The notes below the pieces were generated by a model. That model saw only the letters and a list, made by a program, of their open reading frames with translations, ran no database searches and was not told the DNA's origin. Shown here piece after piece: positions 17,047-28,422 of a stretch of 64,000 nucleotides of DNA. Position 1 is the stretch's first letter; each line of letters starts with the position of its first letter. Both the position numbers and the translations under genes were made by a program. Source of the DNA: Glycomyces albidus (GTDB lineage Bacteria > Actinomycetota > Actinomycetes > Mycobacteriales > Micromonosporaceae); the NCBI RefSeq assembly GCF_009451885.1, contig NZ_WIAO01000001.1:124001-188000 (forward strand). Reading direction: 5' to 3'.

Positions 17047-17750
17047 GACGCGCGCTCCAGGGTGCGCTCGCCGACGATGCGCCCGTCGGCGAACTCCACG
17101 ATGCGGCCGGCGCAGCGGACGGCCAGGTTCGGGTCGTGGGTGACGATCAGGAGGGTCTGGCCGATCTGGTTGAGGTCGATGAGAAGGTCCATGACCTGCT
17201 CCCCCGCCTGGCTGTCGAGGGCGCCGGTCGGCTCGTCGGCCAGGAGCAGGGCCGGGCGGTTGACCAGGGCGCGGGCGACGGCGGCGCGCTGGCGCTCGCC
17301 GCCGGAGAGCGTGGCCGGGTACAGGTCGCGCCGGTCGGCGATGCCGAGTTCGTCGAGCAGGTCGAGGGCGCGCTTGCGGGCCTGCGGGGCGCGGGCGCCG
17401 GCGAGCTGGGCGGCCAGGGCCACGTTGTCGAGGACGGTGAGGTCGTCGAGGAGGTTGAAGAACTGGAAGATCATGCTGATGGTGCGGCGGCGGAACAGGG
17501 AGCGGCCGGTCTCGTCGAGACCGCCGATCTCCTTGCCGTCGACGGTGACCGTCCCGGAGGTGGGTCGGTCGAGGCCCGCGATCATGTTGAGCATCGTGGA
17601 CTTGCCGGAGCCGGAGGGCCCCATGACGGCGAGGGCCTCGCCGCGGCGGATGGTGAGGGAGACGTCGTCCAGGGCGGTGGTGTCGCCGTACTCCTTGCGG
17701 AGCCGGTCGAGTTCGACCAGGACGGGAGGGGGGTCGGTCGCATCGTTCAT
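17043..17750 (-). CDS. ABC transporter ATP-binding protein (LolD/MacB type)
   Basis: The 235-residue ATPase has Walker [10 protein letters not shown], the Q-loop [12 protein letters not shown], the signature [15 protein letters not shown], Walker [14 protein letters not shown] and the switch His in [17 protein letters not shown] is typical of the LolD/FtsE/MacB subclass, which works with FtsX-like permeases. Its stop codon overlaps the permease start by four bases. ATG 17750 begins MNDATDPPP. It faces a histidine kinase gene 138 bases away, with a long inverted repeat between them. Confidence 0.92.
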   Translation of the reverse strand: MNDATDPPPVLVELDRLRKEYGDTTALDDVSLTIRRGEALAVMGPSGSGKSTMLNMIAGLDRPTSGTVTVDGKEIGGLDETGRSLFRRRTISMIFQFFNLLDDLTVLDNVALAAQLAGARAPQARKRALDLLDELGIADRRDLYPATLSGGERQRAAVARALVNRPALLLADEPTGALDSQAGEQVMDLLIDLNQIGQTLLIVTHDPNLAVRCAGRIVEFADGRIVGERTLERAS

Positions 17751-17781
17751 GCCGTCAACGTACGGCCGGGCGCGGGGCGGT

Positions 17782-17857
17782 CGCATCGGTCGCGGGAGGC
17801 ATGTTCGCAGGCGGGTCATCCCGGCGATGTACGGGCGTGGACCCCGCGACCGATGCG
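17782..17857. repeat. Perfect 15-bp inverted repeat between ABC transporter and kinase genes
   Basis: CGCATCGGTCGCGGG at 17782-17796 is repeated in exact inverted form at 17843-17857, with 46 bases between. The arms lie 31 bases from each of the two divergent start codons, so the layout is symmetrical. It could be a paired binding site for the NarL-type regulator encoded next door, or a transcribed stem. Confidence 0.6.
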
Positions 17858-17888
17858 CGGCCGGGAGCGGGCCTGCGAGACTTGACCG

Positions 17889-18686
17889 GTGTGGACATTC
17901 GGAGCGATCCTCGCGTCGGCGTGCGCGGTCGCGCTGGGCGCGGCGCTGTTGCGTTCCCGTCTGGCGCACCGGAAGGCGCTGGAGGAGCAGCGGTGGCTGC
18001 TCGAGCGGGAGCGGGCGAACGCGACCCGGGTGGCCGTCGGCGCCGAGCGGGAGCGGATCGCCAGGGAGCTGCACGACATCGTGAGCCACAACGTGAGCCT
18101 GATGGTGGTCCAGTCCGCGGCCGCGCGCGAGGTGCTCCAGGCGATGCCCGAGGCGGCCGCGGAGGCGATGGCCGCGGTCGAGGAGGCCGGCCGTTCGGCG
18201 CTGACCGAGCTGCGGCACCTGCTGGGCGTGCTCGCACCGGCGCAGGGCGGCGAGGACGACGGGACCGGGCTGGGTCCCCAGCCGGGACTGGACCGGCTCG
18301 ATTCGCTGGTCGACCGGTTCGCGTTCGCGGGGCTGCCGGTGGAGGTGCGGATCTCGGGGTCGCCGCGGGCGCTGCCGCCGGGGATCGACGTGACGGCGTA
18401 CCGGATCGTGCAGGAGGCGCTGACGAACGCGCTCAAGCACGCCGAGGGCTCGCAGGCGCAGGTGACGGTGCGCTACAGCGACCGCTCGCTGCGCGTGGAG
18501 GTGCTCAACGGCGGGCCGAGCGTCCTCACCGGCGACCGCCCGCCGCGTGCGGACCGGCCGGGCGCGGGCCGGGGGCTGGTGGGGCTGCGGGAGCGCGTGG
18601 GCGTGTACGGCGGCGACCTCGACGCGCGGCGGCGGCTCGGCGGCGGTTTCCGGGTGCGGGCGCGGCTGCCGCTGGGGCGGCCGTGA
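17889..18686 (+). CDS. Sensor histidine kinase, NarX/DesK-like HisKA_3 type
   Basis: The 265-residue kinase has one N-terminal membrane helix, a short coiled coil, the HisKA_3 phosphorylation helix ERIARELHDIVSHNVSLM (His62), and a HATPase domain with YRIVQEALTNALKHAEG and GRGLVGLRERV. No extracytoplasmic sensor domain is present, so it probably senses through the membrane helix or the neighbouring ABC transporter. It begins with GTG and lacks a clear ribosome-binding site; a weak -10-like GAGACT lies six bases upstream, so a leaderless message is possible. The gene ends in GTGA overlap with its response regulator. Confidence 0.88.
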   Translation: MWTFGAILASACAVALGAALLRSRLAHRKALEEQRWLLERERANATRVAVGAERERIARELHDIVSHNVSLMVVQSAAAREVLQAMPEAAAEAMAAVEEAGRSALTELRHLLGVLAPAQGGEDDGTGLGPQPGLDRLDSLVDRFAFAGLPVEVRISGSPRALPPGIDVTAYRIVQEALTNALKHAEGSQAQVTVRYSDRSLRVEVLNGGPSVLTGDRPPRADRPGAGRGLVGLRERVGVYGGDLDARRRLGGGFRVRARLPLGRP

Positions 18687-19363
18687 GCGGCGGGCCGCGG
18701 GTGCTGGTCGCCGACGACCAGGCGCTGGTGCGGGCGGGCTTCCGGATGATCCTGACGGCGCGGGGCATCGAGGTGGTGGGCGAGGCCGCGGACGGTGCCG
18801 AGGCCGTCGCGGCGGTGCGCCGGCTCGTCCCGGACGTGGTGCTCCTCGACATCCGAATGCCCAATATGGACGGACTGGAGGCGGCGCGGCGTATCCTCGC
18901 GCTCACGCCCTCGTGCCGGGTGATCATGCTGACGACCTTCGACCTCGACCGGTACGTGTACGCGGCGCTCGCGGCGGGGGCGAGCGGGTTCCTGCTCAAG
19001 GACGTCACGGCCGAGCACCTGGCCGCCGCGGTGCGGCTGGTGGGGACCGGGGACGCCCTGCTCGCGCCGTCGATCACCCGCCGCCTCGTGGAGCGGTTCG
19101 CGGCCGAGCAGCCGCCGGGCGCGGCCGCGGCCCACGGCCGCCTGCGGGAGCTGACGCCGCGGGAGCTGGAAGTCCTCGGGCTCCTGGGGCGGGGCCTGTC
19201 GAACGGCGAACTGGCCGAGCGGCTGACGCTGAGCGAGGCCACGGTCAAGACCCACGTCGCCCGGATCTTCGCCAAACTCGGGCTTCGCGACCGGGCCCAG
19301 GCGGTGGTCGTCGCGTACGAGACGGGCCTGGTGGTCCCCGGAGGCGGCGGGCCGCAGGACTGA
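18683..19363 (+). CDS. NarL/LuxR-type response regulator
   Basis: The 226-residue regulator has a receiver domain (VLVADDQ acidic pair, phospho-acceptor Asp56 in VLLDIRMP, and conserved Lys in FLLKD). The C-terminal LuxR-type helix-turn-helix reads LTPRELEVLGLLGRGLSNGELAERL and SEATVKTHVARI. The GTG start overlaps the kinase stop codon. The likely target is the divergent ABC exporter and its own operon through the inverted repeat at 17782-17857, which is inference. A weak 6-bp hairpin lies at 19436-19450 before the convergent membrane-protein gene. Confidence 0.9.
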   Translation: MSGGPRVLVADDQALVRAGFRMILTARGIEVVGEAADGAEAVAAVRRLVPDVVLLDIRMPNMDGLEAARRILALTPSCRVIMLTTFDLDRYVYAALAAGASGFLLKDVTAEHLAAAVRLVGTGDALLAPSITRRLVERFAAEQPPGAAAAHGRLRELTPRELEVLGLLGRGLSNGELAERLTLSEATVKTHVARIFAKLGLRDRAQAVVVAYETGLVVPGGGGPQD

Positions 19364-19469
19364 GCGCCGGTGCGGCGAGCGGACCCGGCCGGACGGCGGC
19401 CGCCCGGGACGCTCGACCCCTGAAGGGGCCGAAGTCGTCCGGTTCGGACGGCTGTCCGGCCGGGTTCCC

Positions 19470-20567
19470 TCAACCGAGTCCGCAGGAGGGACACCGGCGG
19501 CGCCGACGCAGGTGATACGCGAGGGCGGCCGCGCCGAGCCCGGCGCCCCACAGGGGGAAGAACAGCTGCGGGACGTACATCGCCCAGGAGTCCCAGGCGA
19601 TGTCGGCGCCCCCGAGGGTGTAGTGGCGGACATAGGAGAGCCCGGTCGAGGTGATCAGGAGGGCGATCACCGAAGCCGGGACGATCGCCGTGCGCGGGCG
19701 CACCGTCCGGCCCCGCAGCCCCGGCATCCAGCGCGGATACACTTCGCCCCACTTCTGGACCAGGCCCAGCGTGAGCACCGCGCCGCCGAGCGCCAGCGTC
19801 GCGAGCAGGGCGCCGGCCCACCAGATGCCCGGGCTTTCGGCCTCCAGCTCGTCCAGGCCCTCCTGGGGCACCCCGAGCGGGATGTCGAGCGCCCACGCCC
19901 ACCTCGTGGCGGCGTACCCGACCGGCACGGCGACGGCGACCGCGACGGCCCAGCGGCCCCATCGAGCGGCGGCCGCCGGCGAGGTCCACCGGGACGCCTC
20001 CCGGTCGGATCGCCCGCAGCGCCGGCACGCGTCGTCGAGCCGCCGCCGGTGGGCGACGGCGGTTCCCGCCCACAGCAGGCCGCCCGCCATCAGCACGAGC
20101 TGGTTGACGACCGGCCAGGGCAGGAACGCGGAGAAGTAGTCCGCGGCCGTGAGGTCGTCGGGGACCAGGCCCAGTGGCGTTCCGATCAGCATCATGGGCG
20201 CGCGGATGAGGGCGATCATCGGCCGGGAGTCGGGGATCAGGACCGTCAGGCCCGCGGCCAGCGTCCAGGCGAACGCGGTCGGGCCGACCAGTCGGCGCCG
20301 CGGCCGCGGGCGGCTCATCGCCACCGCGATCACGGCTCCGAGCAGGCCCAGCGATGCCGCCGCCCATCCCGTCGGCTCCGGCTCGGCGCCGGCGAGGAGC
20401 GTGTTCTCCTCACCGAACGGGAAGGCGGCGCCGCCCAGCGCCCAGGAAAGGCCCAGCAGGCCGTAGGCGCCGGACCACACGGCCGTGACGTATCCGATCC
20501 ATTGTGGCCAGTTCGTGGCGGTTCTCTTGCGGTGCTCGGCTTCAGCGTCCGAGGTGCTCATGGTCAT
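19470..20567 (-). CDS. Hypothetical polytopic membrane protein with Cys-pair loops
   Basis: A 365-residue protein with about nine hydrophobic segments (for example WIGYVTAVWSGAYGLLGLSW, VVNQLVLMAGGLLWAGTAV, AIVPASVIALLITSTGLSYV). Two short Cys motifs, ACRRCGRSD in a cytoplasmic loop and CPSCGLG at the extreme C-terminus, are spaced like zinc-ribbon halves. I do not recognise a named family. Two ATGs lie in the first three codons; 20567 is used. It is convergent with one two-component system and divergent from another, so it may be a target or partner of the second system, but nothing proves it. Confidence 0.7.
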   Translation of the reverse strand: MTMSTSDAEAEHRKRTATNWPQWIGYVTAVWSGAYGLLGLSWALGGAAFPFGEENTLLAGAEPEPTGWAAASLGLLGAVIAVAMSRPRPRRRLVGPTAFAWTLAAGLTVLIPDSRPMIALIRAPMMLIGTPLGLVPDDLTAADYFSAFLPWPVVNQLVLMAGGLLWAGTAVAHRRRLDDACRRCGRSDREASRWTSPAAAARWGRWAVAVAVAVPVGYAATRWAWALDIPLGVPQEGLDELEAESPGIWWAGALLATLALGGAVLTLGLVQKWGEVYPRWMPGLRGRTVRPRTAIVPASVIALLITSTGLSYVRHYTLGGADIAWDSWAMYVPQLFFPLWGAGLGAAALAYHLRRRRRCPSCGLG

Positions 20568-20713
20568 GCGTAATTGTGGACGTTCGGCGAGGTCCGGCGC
20601 ATGTGCCGTTGTGCAGCGATTTCGTCCGGCGGAACCGCTACGCCTGTGCCGTTGGGCATGGGCCGGGCCGTCCGGATGCGGATAGAGTCGAGCGGTGGCG
20701 ACAGGGCAGCTCG

Positions 20714-21904
20714 ATGCGTGAAGGACCGCACTGGCGAGTACGTGCCGCGGTCGTCGCCGCCACGGGGGTGGCGGCGGCCGGACTGGGCATGACGCCGTTC
20801 TTCAGCGCCTGGATGACCGTACCGGCGGCGACGGCCGTGGCGGGCGCTCTCGCAGTGATGGTCGCGGGGCCCCGTGCGCATGGCGCGACGGTGTGCGTCA
20901 CCGGCGCCGTCGCGGTGGTCTCGTTGACGGCGACCGCGGGCATGATCCTCATGGATGCGACGTACGCGGAGCACGCCCGCGCCGCGACAGTGTGGGCGGT
21001 GGCCGAATCCTCGGCGCTGCTCGCCTTGATCGCGGTGACGGTGCGGGTCGCCCCTCGGAGCACCGGGAGTGCGGCGGCCGCCGCGGCGGCCGGACTGGCC
21101 GTCCCGGCATGGCTGCTGCGATTCACGTCGGGCCCGTGGGAACCGGAGATGCTGGCCGGGCTGGCGGTGTGGGCACTGGCGGGCGCGCTGGGGGCGACCG
21201 TCGGCCTCTACCTGCGAGCACTGGACGAGCGCCGGATCCGGGCCGTGGCCGAGGCGCGGAGCGTCCAGCGCCTCCAGCTCGCCCGCGACCTGCACGACTT
21301 CGTCGCGCACGACATCAGCGCCATGCTGGCGCAGGCGCACGCCGGCCAGATCCTCATCGAACGGGACACGGCCGCCGCGGCGGACGCGTTCCGGTCCATC
21401 GCGGACAGCGGGGAACGGGCCATGGCGTCCATGGACCGCGCCGTGCATGCGCTCCACGACGCCGAGGTCGGCGATCTCCGGTCCCTGGTGCCGGCGCTGA
21501 CCGACCTCCCCGGACTCGCGGCGAGGTTCTCGGCCGCCGGTGCCGCGCAGGTGCGCCTCGACCTCGACCCGGATCTCGAGGCGCTGCCCGGCGAGATCAC
21601 GGGCCTGGCGTATCGGATCGTCGTGGAGGCGCTCACCAACGTGCGCCGGCACGCGAACCGGGCGCAGCGCGTGGACGTGGCAGTGCACCGCACCGCCTCC
21701 GGGATCGCGATCACGGTCGCCGACGACGGTCCTGGACCGCGATCGGCGCCGGCCCCGCGCCGCAGCGGTCTGGGCCTCGCAGGGCTCACCGCGCGGGCGA
21801 GGACCCTCGGGGGATCGCTCGCGGCAGGCCCGGCCGAACCGACCGGCTGGCAGGTCACGGCGTTCCTGCCGGTTTCGACGCACCGTCCGGAGCACCATGG
21901 GTAG
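20714..21904 (+). CDS. Sensor histidine kinase, HisKA_3 type
   Basis: The 396-residue kinase has a membrane domain of about six helices (residues 8-170), then the phosphorylation helix RDLHDFVAHDISAM with His194, and a HATPase domain with YRIVVEALTNVRRHANR and SGLGLAGLTARA. It belongs to the DesK/NarX-like class common in actinobacteria, where the membrane domain is the sensor. ATG 20714 starts MREGPHWRVR immediately before the first helix. The upstream open frame is not needed. It overlaps the response regulator gene by eight bases. Confidence 0.87.
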   Translation: MREGPHWRVRAAVVAATGVAAAGLGMTPFFSAWMTVPAATAVAGALAVMVAGPRAHGATVCVTGAVAVVSLTATAGMILMDATYAEHARAATVWAVAESSALLALIAVTVRVAPRSTGSAAAAAAAGLAVPAWLLRFTSGPWEPEMLAGLAVWALAGALGATVGLYLRALDERRIRAVAEARSVQRLQLARDLHDFVAHDISAMLAQAHAGQILIERDTAAAADAFRSIADSGERAMASMDRAVHALHDAEVGDLRSLVPALTDLPGLAARFSAAGAAQVRLDLDPDLEALPGEITGLAYRIVVEALTNVRRHANRAQRVDVAVHRTASGIAITVADDGPGPRSAPAPRRSGLGLAGLTARARTLGGSLAAGPAEPTGWQVTAFLPVSTHRPEHHG

Positions 21905-22574
21905 CACCCCGATTCGCGTGCTGATCGCCGACGACCAGGCAGAGGTCAGGGGCGCGTTCCGCATCATCATCGACGCCGAGCCGGACATGGCCGTGGTCGC
22001 CGAGGCGGCCGACGGCGCCTCGGCCGTCGACCAGGCCCGCCACCTCAGGCCCGACGTGGCACTGGTCGACATCCGGATGCCGCGGATGGACGGACTCGAG
22101 GTGACCCGCCGGCTCGCCGGACCAGAGGTCGCCGACCCGATACCGGTCGTCATCGTCACCACGTTCGACCTCGACGAGTACGTCCACTCGGCGCTGTACC
22201 ACGGCGCGTGCGGCTTCCTCCTGAAGCGCTCCGGTCCCGCCCTGCTCACGGCGGCGGTCCGCGCGGCCGCGGTCGGCGACACCCTCATCAGCCCGCAGAT
22301 CACGGTCCGCCTGCTGCGCCATTTGCGGGGGCGCGGCGGTTCGCCGAAGGAGCGGGCCGCCCCCGGGCTGACGGAACGGGAGATCGAGATCGCCCGCATC
22401 CTCGCGCACGGCAAGACGAACGCCGAGATCGCCGCCGAGCTGTCGCTCGCTCCAGGCACGGTCAAGAACCACGTCGCCGCCATTCAGCGCAAGCTCGGCA
22501 CGCGCAACCGGGTGGGAATCGCCGCGTGGGCCTGGGGAACCGGTGTCGTGGGCGACGATCGCCGAGGACCATGA
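21897..22574 (+). CDS. NarL/LuxR-type response regulator
   Basis: The 225-residue regulator has a receiver domain with IADDQ, phospho-acceptor Asp58 in ALVDIRMP, Thr in VIVTTFD and Lys in FLLKRS. The LuxR-type DNA-binding domain reads LTEREIEIARILAHGKTNAEIAAEL and APGTVKNHVAAI. It is the partner of the kinase it overlaps. Binding targets are unknown; the divergent membrane-protein gene at 19470-20567 is the nearest candidate. The pair is a paralogue of the 17889-19363 system. Confidence 0.9.
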   Translation: MGSTPIRVLIADDQAEVRGAFRIIIDAEPDMAVVAEAADGASAVDQARHLRPDVALVDIRMPRMDGLEVTRRLAGPEVADPIPVVIVTTFDLDEYVHSALYHGACGFLLKRSGPALLTAAVRAAAVGDTLISPQITVRLLRHLRGRGGSPKERAAPGLTEREIEIARILAHGKTNAEIAAELSLAPGTVKNHVAAIQRKLGTRNRVGIAAWAWGTGVVGDDRRGP

Positions 22575-22595
22575 GCCGGCGCGGTCGGCGCCGCT

Positions 22596-22629
22596 GGTCA
22601 GCCTTCGAGCCCGGTCAGCCTTTGAGCCA
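22596..22629. repeat. Tandem 17-bp repeat at the 3' end of the APH-fold gene
   Basis: GGTCAGCCTTCGAGCCC is followed directly by GGTCAGCCTTTGAGCCA (15 of 17 identical). Each copy carries the TCA that is the stop codon of the minus-strand gene, so the last codons and stop have been duplicated by slippage or a small tandem event. Confidence 0.7.
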
Positions 22630-23622
22630 GGTCGCCCAGGTCGGGACCGCGTCGAGCATCGTGGTCAGGGCGGTGACGGAGCCGCGCAGGTCCCGCCCGA
22701 ACTGCGCCTGCTGCTCGGCGCTGCCGCCGCGGTGGCCGCAGGCCATCCACAGCTGCCACGCGGCCGAGGACAGGCGGCCGGCGAGGATGCCGATGAACGC
22801 CGACTCGCCGGCGTCCTGGATCCGGCCGCCCGCGGCGGCGTAGCCGGCGAGGCAGGCGTCGATGCTGGCCCGGTCGGGCTCCATGACGCCGAGTCCGGGG
22901 GCGCCCATCTCGATGGCGATCGCGACGAGCTCCCACCAAGGCACGTTCGGTCCGCCGGAGTCGAAGTCGATGAGCTTCGGGCCGTCGGGGGTCACCATGA
23001 TGTTCAGGTGGCTGAAGTCGCCGTGGACGACCAGCGTGGCGGGCTTCGCGGCGACGGCGGCTTCGCCGATGGCGGCGATCCGCAGCGCGGCGTCCTTGAG
23101 CGCGCGGGCCCCGGCGGCGTCGAGGACGCCCAGGTCCCGCGCCTGACCGAGCCATTCGTCCCAGTCGGATTCGGGGTGGAACCGGAAGGCGTAGTCGCCG
23201 GCTCCGTCCGGATCGGGGGCGATCGCGAGCCGTTCGAGGGCCGCGAAGGTCGCGCCGGCCCATTCGGCGAGGTGCGGCGGGACGGGGGCGGGGGCGGGCG
23301 CCCCTTCGAGGAATCGCGCGGCCCGGGCGTGCACACCGTCGCCGACCGGCGCCCACATGCCGGACGCGTCACCGGCGGGGAAGAACGGCTCGGCCATGTC
23401 GACGCCGGCCCGCCAGGCCGCGGCCTCCAGCCGCCCGGTCTGCGCCACGTCGTCGAACCAGTAGTCGCCGTGCGGCGCTATGGCCTTGACCACCCACGCG
23501 CCGGAGTCGGTCTCGAGCCGCCACACGGGCGACAGTTCATCGCGTTTGAGGATGCCGACCGGTCCGCGGAGGTCGCCGAGGCCGAGTGCGGCCGCTGCCG
23601 CTGCTGGTTCCATGGCGGCCAT
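22615..23622 (-). CDS. Aminoglycoside phosphotransferase-fold kinase (APH family)
   Basis: The 335-residue protein has the APH fold. LVVHGDFSHLNIMV is the catalytic loop and KLIDFDSGG the metal-binding motif. The N-terminal lobe has WRLETDSGAWVVKAI with the ATP-binding Lys. These kinases phosphorylate antibiotics, homoserine, fructosamines or other metabolites; no diagnostic residue assigns this one. It is not similar enough at motif level to the other APH-fold gene at 1004-1876 to be a recent duplicate. Two in-frame ATGs lie at 23622 and 23613. It is divergent from katG, with 161 bases between. Confidence 0.78.
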   Translation of the reverse strand: MAAMEPAAAAAALGLGDLRGPVGILKRDELSPVWRLETDSGAWVVKAIAPHGDYWFDDVAQTGRLEAAAWRAGVDMAEPFFPAGDASGMWAPVGDGVHARAARFLEGAPAPAPVPPHLAEWAGATFAALERLAIAPDPDGAGDYAFRFHPESDWDEWLGQARDLGVLDAAGARALKDAALRIAAIGEAAVAAKPATLVVHGDFSHLNIMVTPDGPKLIDFDSGGPNVPWWELVAIAIEMGAPGLGVMEPDRASIDACLAGYAAAGGRIQDAGESAFIGILAGRLSSAAWQLWMACGHRGGSAEQQAQFGRDLRGSVTALTTMLDAVPTWATWLKG

Positions 23623-23679
23623 TCAACCGCGACGCGATGTTCGGGCACAACCGAATTGCGGCCCGACGGACGGCCCCGA

Positions 23680-23720
23680 TTTAGACTCTGTCTAAACTGC
23701 GAGTAAGTTGTTGTTTAGAC
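23680..23720 (+). promoter_or_regulatory. Fur/PerR-like operator upstream of katG
   Basis: TTTAGAC and GTCTAAA form a perfect 7-bp inverted repeat with a three-base centre (23680-23696). A third half-site, GTTTAGAC, lies at 23713-23720. The AT-rich palindrome resembles boxes bound by Fur-type peroxide sensors that control katG in actinobacteria. It sits 64-104 bases before the katG start. Confidence 0.55.
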
Positions 23721-23729
23721 CCGGTGTAG

Positions 23730-26012
<2,283 letters not shown>

Positions 26013-26021
26013 GAGACCGCG

Positions 26022-26055
26022 CAGGGGAGGCGGGCCGGTCGGCCCGCCTCCCCTG
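26022..26055. terminator. Bidirectional hairpin terminator after katG
   Basis: A perfect 16-bp stem, CAGGGGAGGCGGGCCG with its complement and a two-base loop, begins ten bases after the katG stop. It also faces the convergent amidohydrolase gene. Confidence 0.8.
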
Positions 26056-26097
26056 TCGCCGTCCGCGGTCGGCGACGGCCGCCGGGATGCCCGCGCG

Positions 26098-27375
26098 TCA
26101 GCGGCGTGCGGTGCGAACGGCGAGCCACCCGGCCATGGCGCGGACGCCGTGGCCGATCGCGCGCTCGTCGGGGTCGAAGGTCGGGAAGTGCGGTGCGGCG
26201 GTCACGATGTCGGCGCCCGGGCGCAGGACCCCGAGGAAGCTGAAGGTGCCGGGGACCTCGTCGAGGAAGAGCGCGTAGTCCTCGCCGTTGAACGGGAACG
26301 CGGCGTGCATGACCGCGGTCGAGTCGCGGCCGGTGGCGCGGCGCAGGTGGCGCCCGAGGGCGTGGGCCTCGCGTTCGGGGCAGACCATCGCCGGGAACGG
26401 ATCGGTCGGGAACTCGACCTCCGCGTCCCCGTAGCCCGCCGCGGCGGCTCCGACCGCTTCGCGGATCTCGGTGTGGCGCTCTTCGGGCCAGCAGCGGTAC
26501 ACGACCTCGACGGTCGCCCGATCCTCGGTCGGGTCCTCCCCGGGGAAGGCACGCATGAAGATGAACTCCGCGAGCGGCCCGTCCGGGGTCTGGACGTCGG
26601 CCATGAGCCGTGCGACGTCGTCCGACGTCTCCGGGAACGGCACCGTGTTCAGCGCGCCGATGTCGGCGGCGAGCCGCTCGGCCCGCCCGGCGGCGTCGGC
26701 ACCGGTCAGCACCACCCGGCCCCGGTCCTGGCCCGGCAGGCCCGACCCCGGAGTGAGGGCGACGACGCCCAGCGGGAACGGGCCGCAGTGGAGGCCGTGG
26801 ATCTCCTCGGGGGCGAACCGCTCCATCACGCCTTCGGCGATCATCGCCCGCGCGCCCTTCAGCGACTCCTCGGCGGGCTGGAAGAAGAACACGACGGTGC
26901 CGCTCAGCTCCCGGCGCAGGCCCGCGAGCACTTGTGCCACACCGACGCCGATCGCGGTGTGGAGGTCGTGCCCGCACAGGTGCTCGGCCGCGGGGTTCCC
27001 GCTCACCGGGTCGGCGCCGGGGACGGCGTCCATGTCGGCCCGGTAGGCGACGGTCCGCCCGGGGCGACCGCCTTCGAGCACGCCGACGACACCGTGGCCG
27101 CCGATGCCGGGGTGGACGGTCAGGCCCGCGGCGGCGAGGTGCTCGGCGACGAGCGCGGCCGTCCGCTCCTCCTCCCCGGGGCCTTCGGGGTTCGCGTGGA
27201 GGTCGCGGCGGAGCGCGATGAGCGCGGGCTCGAGGTCCTCGGTCGCCGCATCGATCTGGCGCTGGCGGATGCCGCATGGTGCGGCGTTCGCGGCACTGGG
27301 CGAAGCGGCCGCGACGACGGCGGCCGCGGCGCCGCCGATCACGGCTCGGCGGGTCAGGGATTCGGGTCGGATCAT
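26098..27375 (-). CDS. Secreted M20-family amidohydrolase (Tat signal)
   Basis: The 425-residue protein begins with a twin-arginine signal: [17 protein letters not shown], with a likely cleavage at NAA. The M20D metal-dependent fold follows. HANPE (His near residue 60), [18 protein letters not shown] and the EES of [11 protein letters not shown] give the metal ligands and catalytic Glu expected for amidohydrolases acting on N-acyl amino acids and related amides. Tat export implies folding with metal in the cytoplasm before secretion. It ends 42 bases from the katG terminator and is transcribed alone. The substrate is unknown. Confidence 0.85.
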   Translation of the reverse strand: MIRPESLTRRAVIGGAAAAVVAAASPSAANAAPCGIRQRQIDAATEDLEPALIALRRDLHANPEGPGEEERTAALVAEHLAAAGLTVHPGIGGHGVVGVLEGGRPGRTVAYRADMDAVPGADPVSGNPAAEHLCGHDLHTAIGVGVAQVLAGLRRELSGTVVFFFQPAEESLKGARAMIAEGVMERFAPEEIHGLHCGPFPLGVVALTPGSGLPGQDRGRVVLTGADAAGRAERLAADIGALNTVPFPETSDDVARLMADVQTPDGPLAEFIFMRAFPGEDPTEDRATVEVVYRCWPEERHTEIREAVGAAAAGYGDAEVEFPTDPFPAMVCPEREAHALGRHLRRATGRDSTAVMHAAFPFNGEDYALFLDEVPGTFSFLGVLRPGADIVTAAPHFPTFDPDERAIGHGVRAMAGWLAVRTARR

Positions 27376-27669
27376 GGTTCCTCCAAGGGTGTCGGCGCTC
27401 CTTGCGCGGTCTGGCCGTGTCAGTGTGCGCCGATCGGCCCTTGGAAGTCAGTAGTGCTCGCCCCCGGCTCCACCCTGAAGCCAGCCTCCGCAACATGCCT
27501 GCGCCGCAACAGGAGTAGCTTGGGGTCACTCTGGTCGCGCGGCGGGTGCGGGCGGGGCGGCGGACCGGGCGGCGTCAGCCGGGTCCGGTTGAACGCGGGC
27601 GGGTGCGAGCAGACGCCGGGCGGCGTGCGCGGTGAGGTCGTCTCGGACGTGTGGAACGCCGGTGGTCCC
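27376..27669. other. 294-base intergenic stretch with a relic of the GNAT gene 3' end
   Basis: No gene was found here. It holds the promoter region of the amidohydrolase gene and, at 27575-27617, a diverged copy of the last 42 bases of the GNAT gene (28423-28464): 29 of 33 bases match across the best part, including the stop codon region, with one single-base indel. Both copies run in the same direction and flank the DinB-fold gene. Confidence 0.5.
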
Positions 27670-28317
27670 TCACCTGGGGTCGCAGCGTTCGCGGAGCGTG
27701 GCGGCTCCGTCGCCTTCGAGCTCGTCGCAGTAGACCGAGCGACCGGTCAGGGCCATGAGCAGGGCGATGGTCCTGCCGGTGACGAGCGGGCCCTCGCCCG
27801 CCGCGAACGGCCCGTCGGTCGCTTCGAGCCGCAGGCCGGCGGCGCGCTTTCCGGAGGGAACGGCCAGATTGGTGCGGTGGAAGAACTCGGCGGCCGCCGT
27901 CGCGGTCGCGACGGGATGGCGGCGCCGGATCCCGAGCGGGCGGCGGATGTCCTCGCCGTGCACGACGATCTCGCCGAGCATCGCCTTCGCGGGGAGCGGG
28001 CGGGTGGTGCTGGTGACGACGCCTTCGAACCGCTCCAGGGTCTCCGCGCCCGACCGTCCGAGCCGGCGCCGGAGCTGCATGTCGGACTGCCTGTCGAAGT
28101 CGAAGCGGCACTTGAGGACCCCGGCCATCCACCGGGGCCAGCTCAGGCTCGCCCCGGCGGTCAGGTGCGCGAGCACTTCGCGGACCGAGAGCCCCTCGCA
28201 CAGCGAGGGCGTCGCCCACGCCTCGGCGTCGAGGCCGGCGAGGTCGGCCGCAAGGGCGCCGCGCTCTTCGAATATCGCATTCCACACCGCCGCCCTCGGC
28301 GGCTTCGCATCGGCCAT
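27670..28317 (-). CDS. Maleylpyruvate isomerase/DinB-fold family protein
   Basis: The 215-residue protein matches the TIGR03083-type maleylpyruvate isomerase family: SLCEGLSVREVLAHLTAGA near the N-terminus is the DinB-fold helix with a metal-binding His (Leu-Ala-His), and IVVHGEDIRRPLG supplies further His residues. Relatives are mycothiol-dependent S-transferases or isomerases; most are uncharacterised. Mycothiol use fits an actinobacterium. The gene is alone, 105 bases after the GNAT gene on the same strand, so it may be the last member of the long operon or separately expressed. Confidence 0.78.
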   Translation of the reverse strand: MADAKPPRAAVWNAIFEERGALAADLAGLDAEAWATPSLCEGLSVREVLAHLTAGASLSWPRWMAGVLKCRFDFDRQSDMQLRRRLGRSGAETLERFEGVVTSTTRPLPAKAMLGEIVVHGEDIRRPLGIRRRHPVATATAAAEFFHRTNLAVPSGKRAAGLRLEATDGPFAAGEGPLVTGRTIALLMALTGRSVYCDELEGDGAATLRERCDPR

Positions 28318-28422
28318 GTTCGGATCTCCTCTCTTCTCCCGCTGGGACCGTTCAGCGGGCGGGACTCATCGCGGCGCATCGGACCGGTCGCACTAAGGAC
28401 GACGGCAAGGCCGCTCCGGCAC

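Noticed and set aside
14902-18084. A 1060-codon open frame on the plus strand
   Set aside because: It is antisense to the FtsX-like permease and its ATPase, is rich in Arg, Gly and Ala and has no domain. It is an artefact of GC-rich codon bias.
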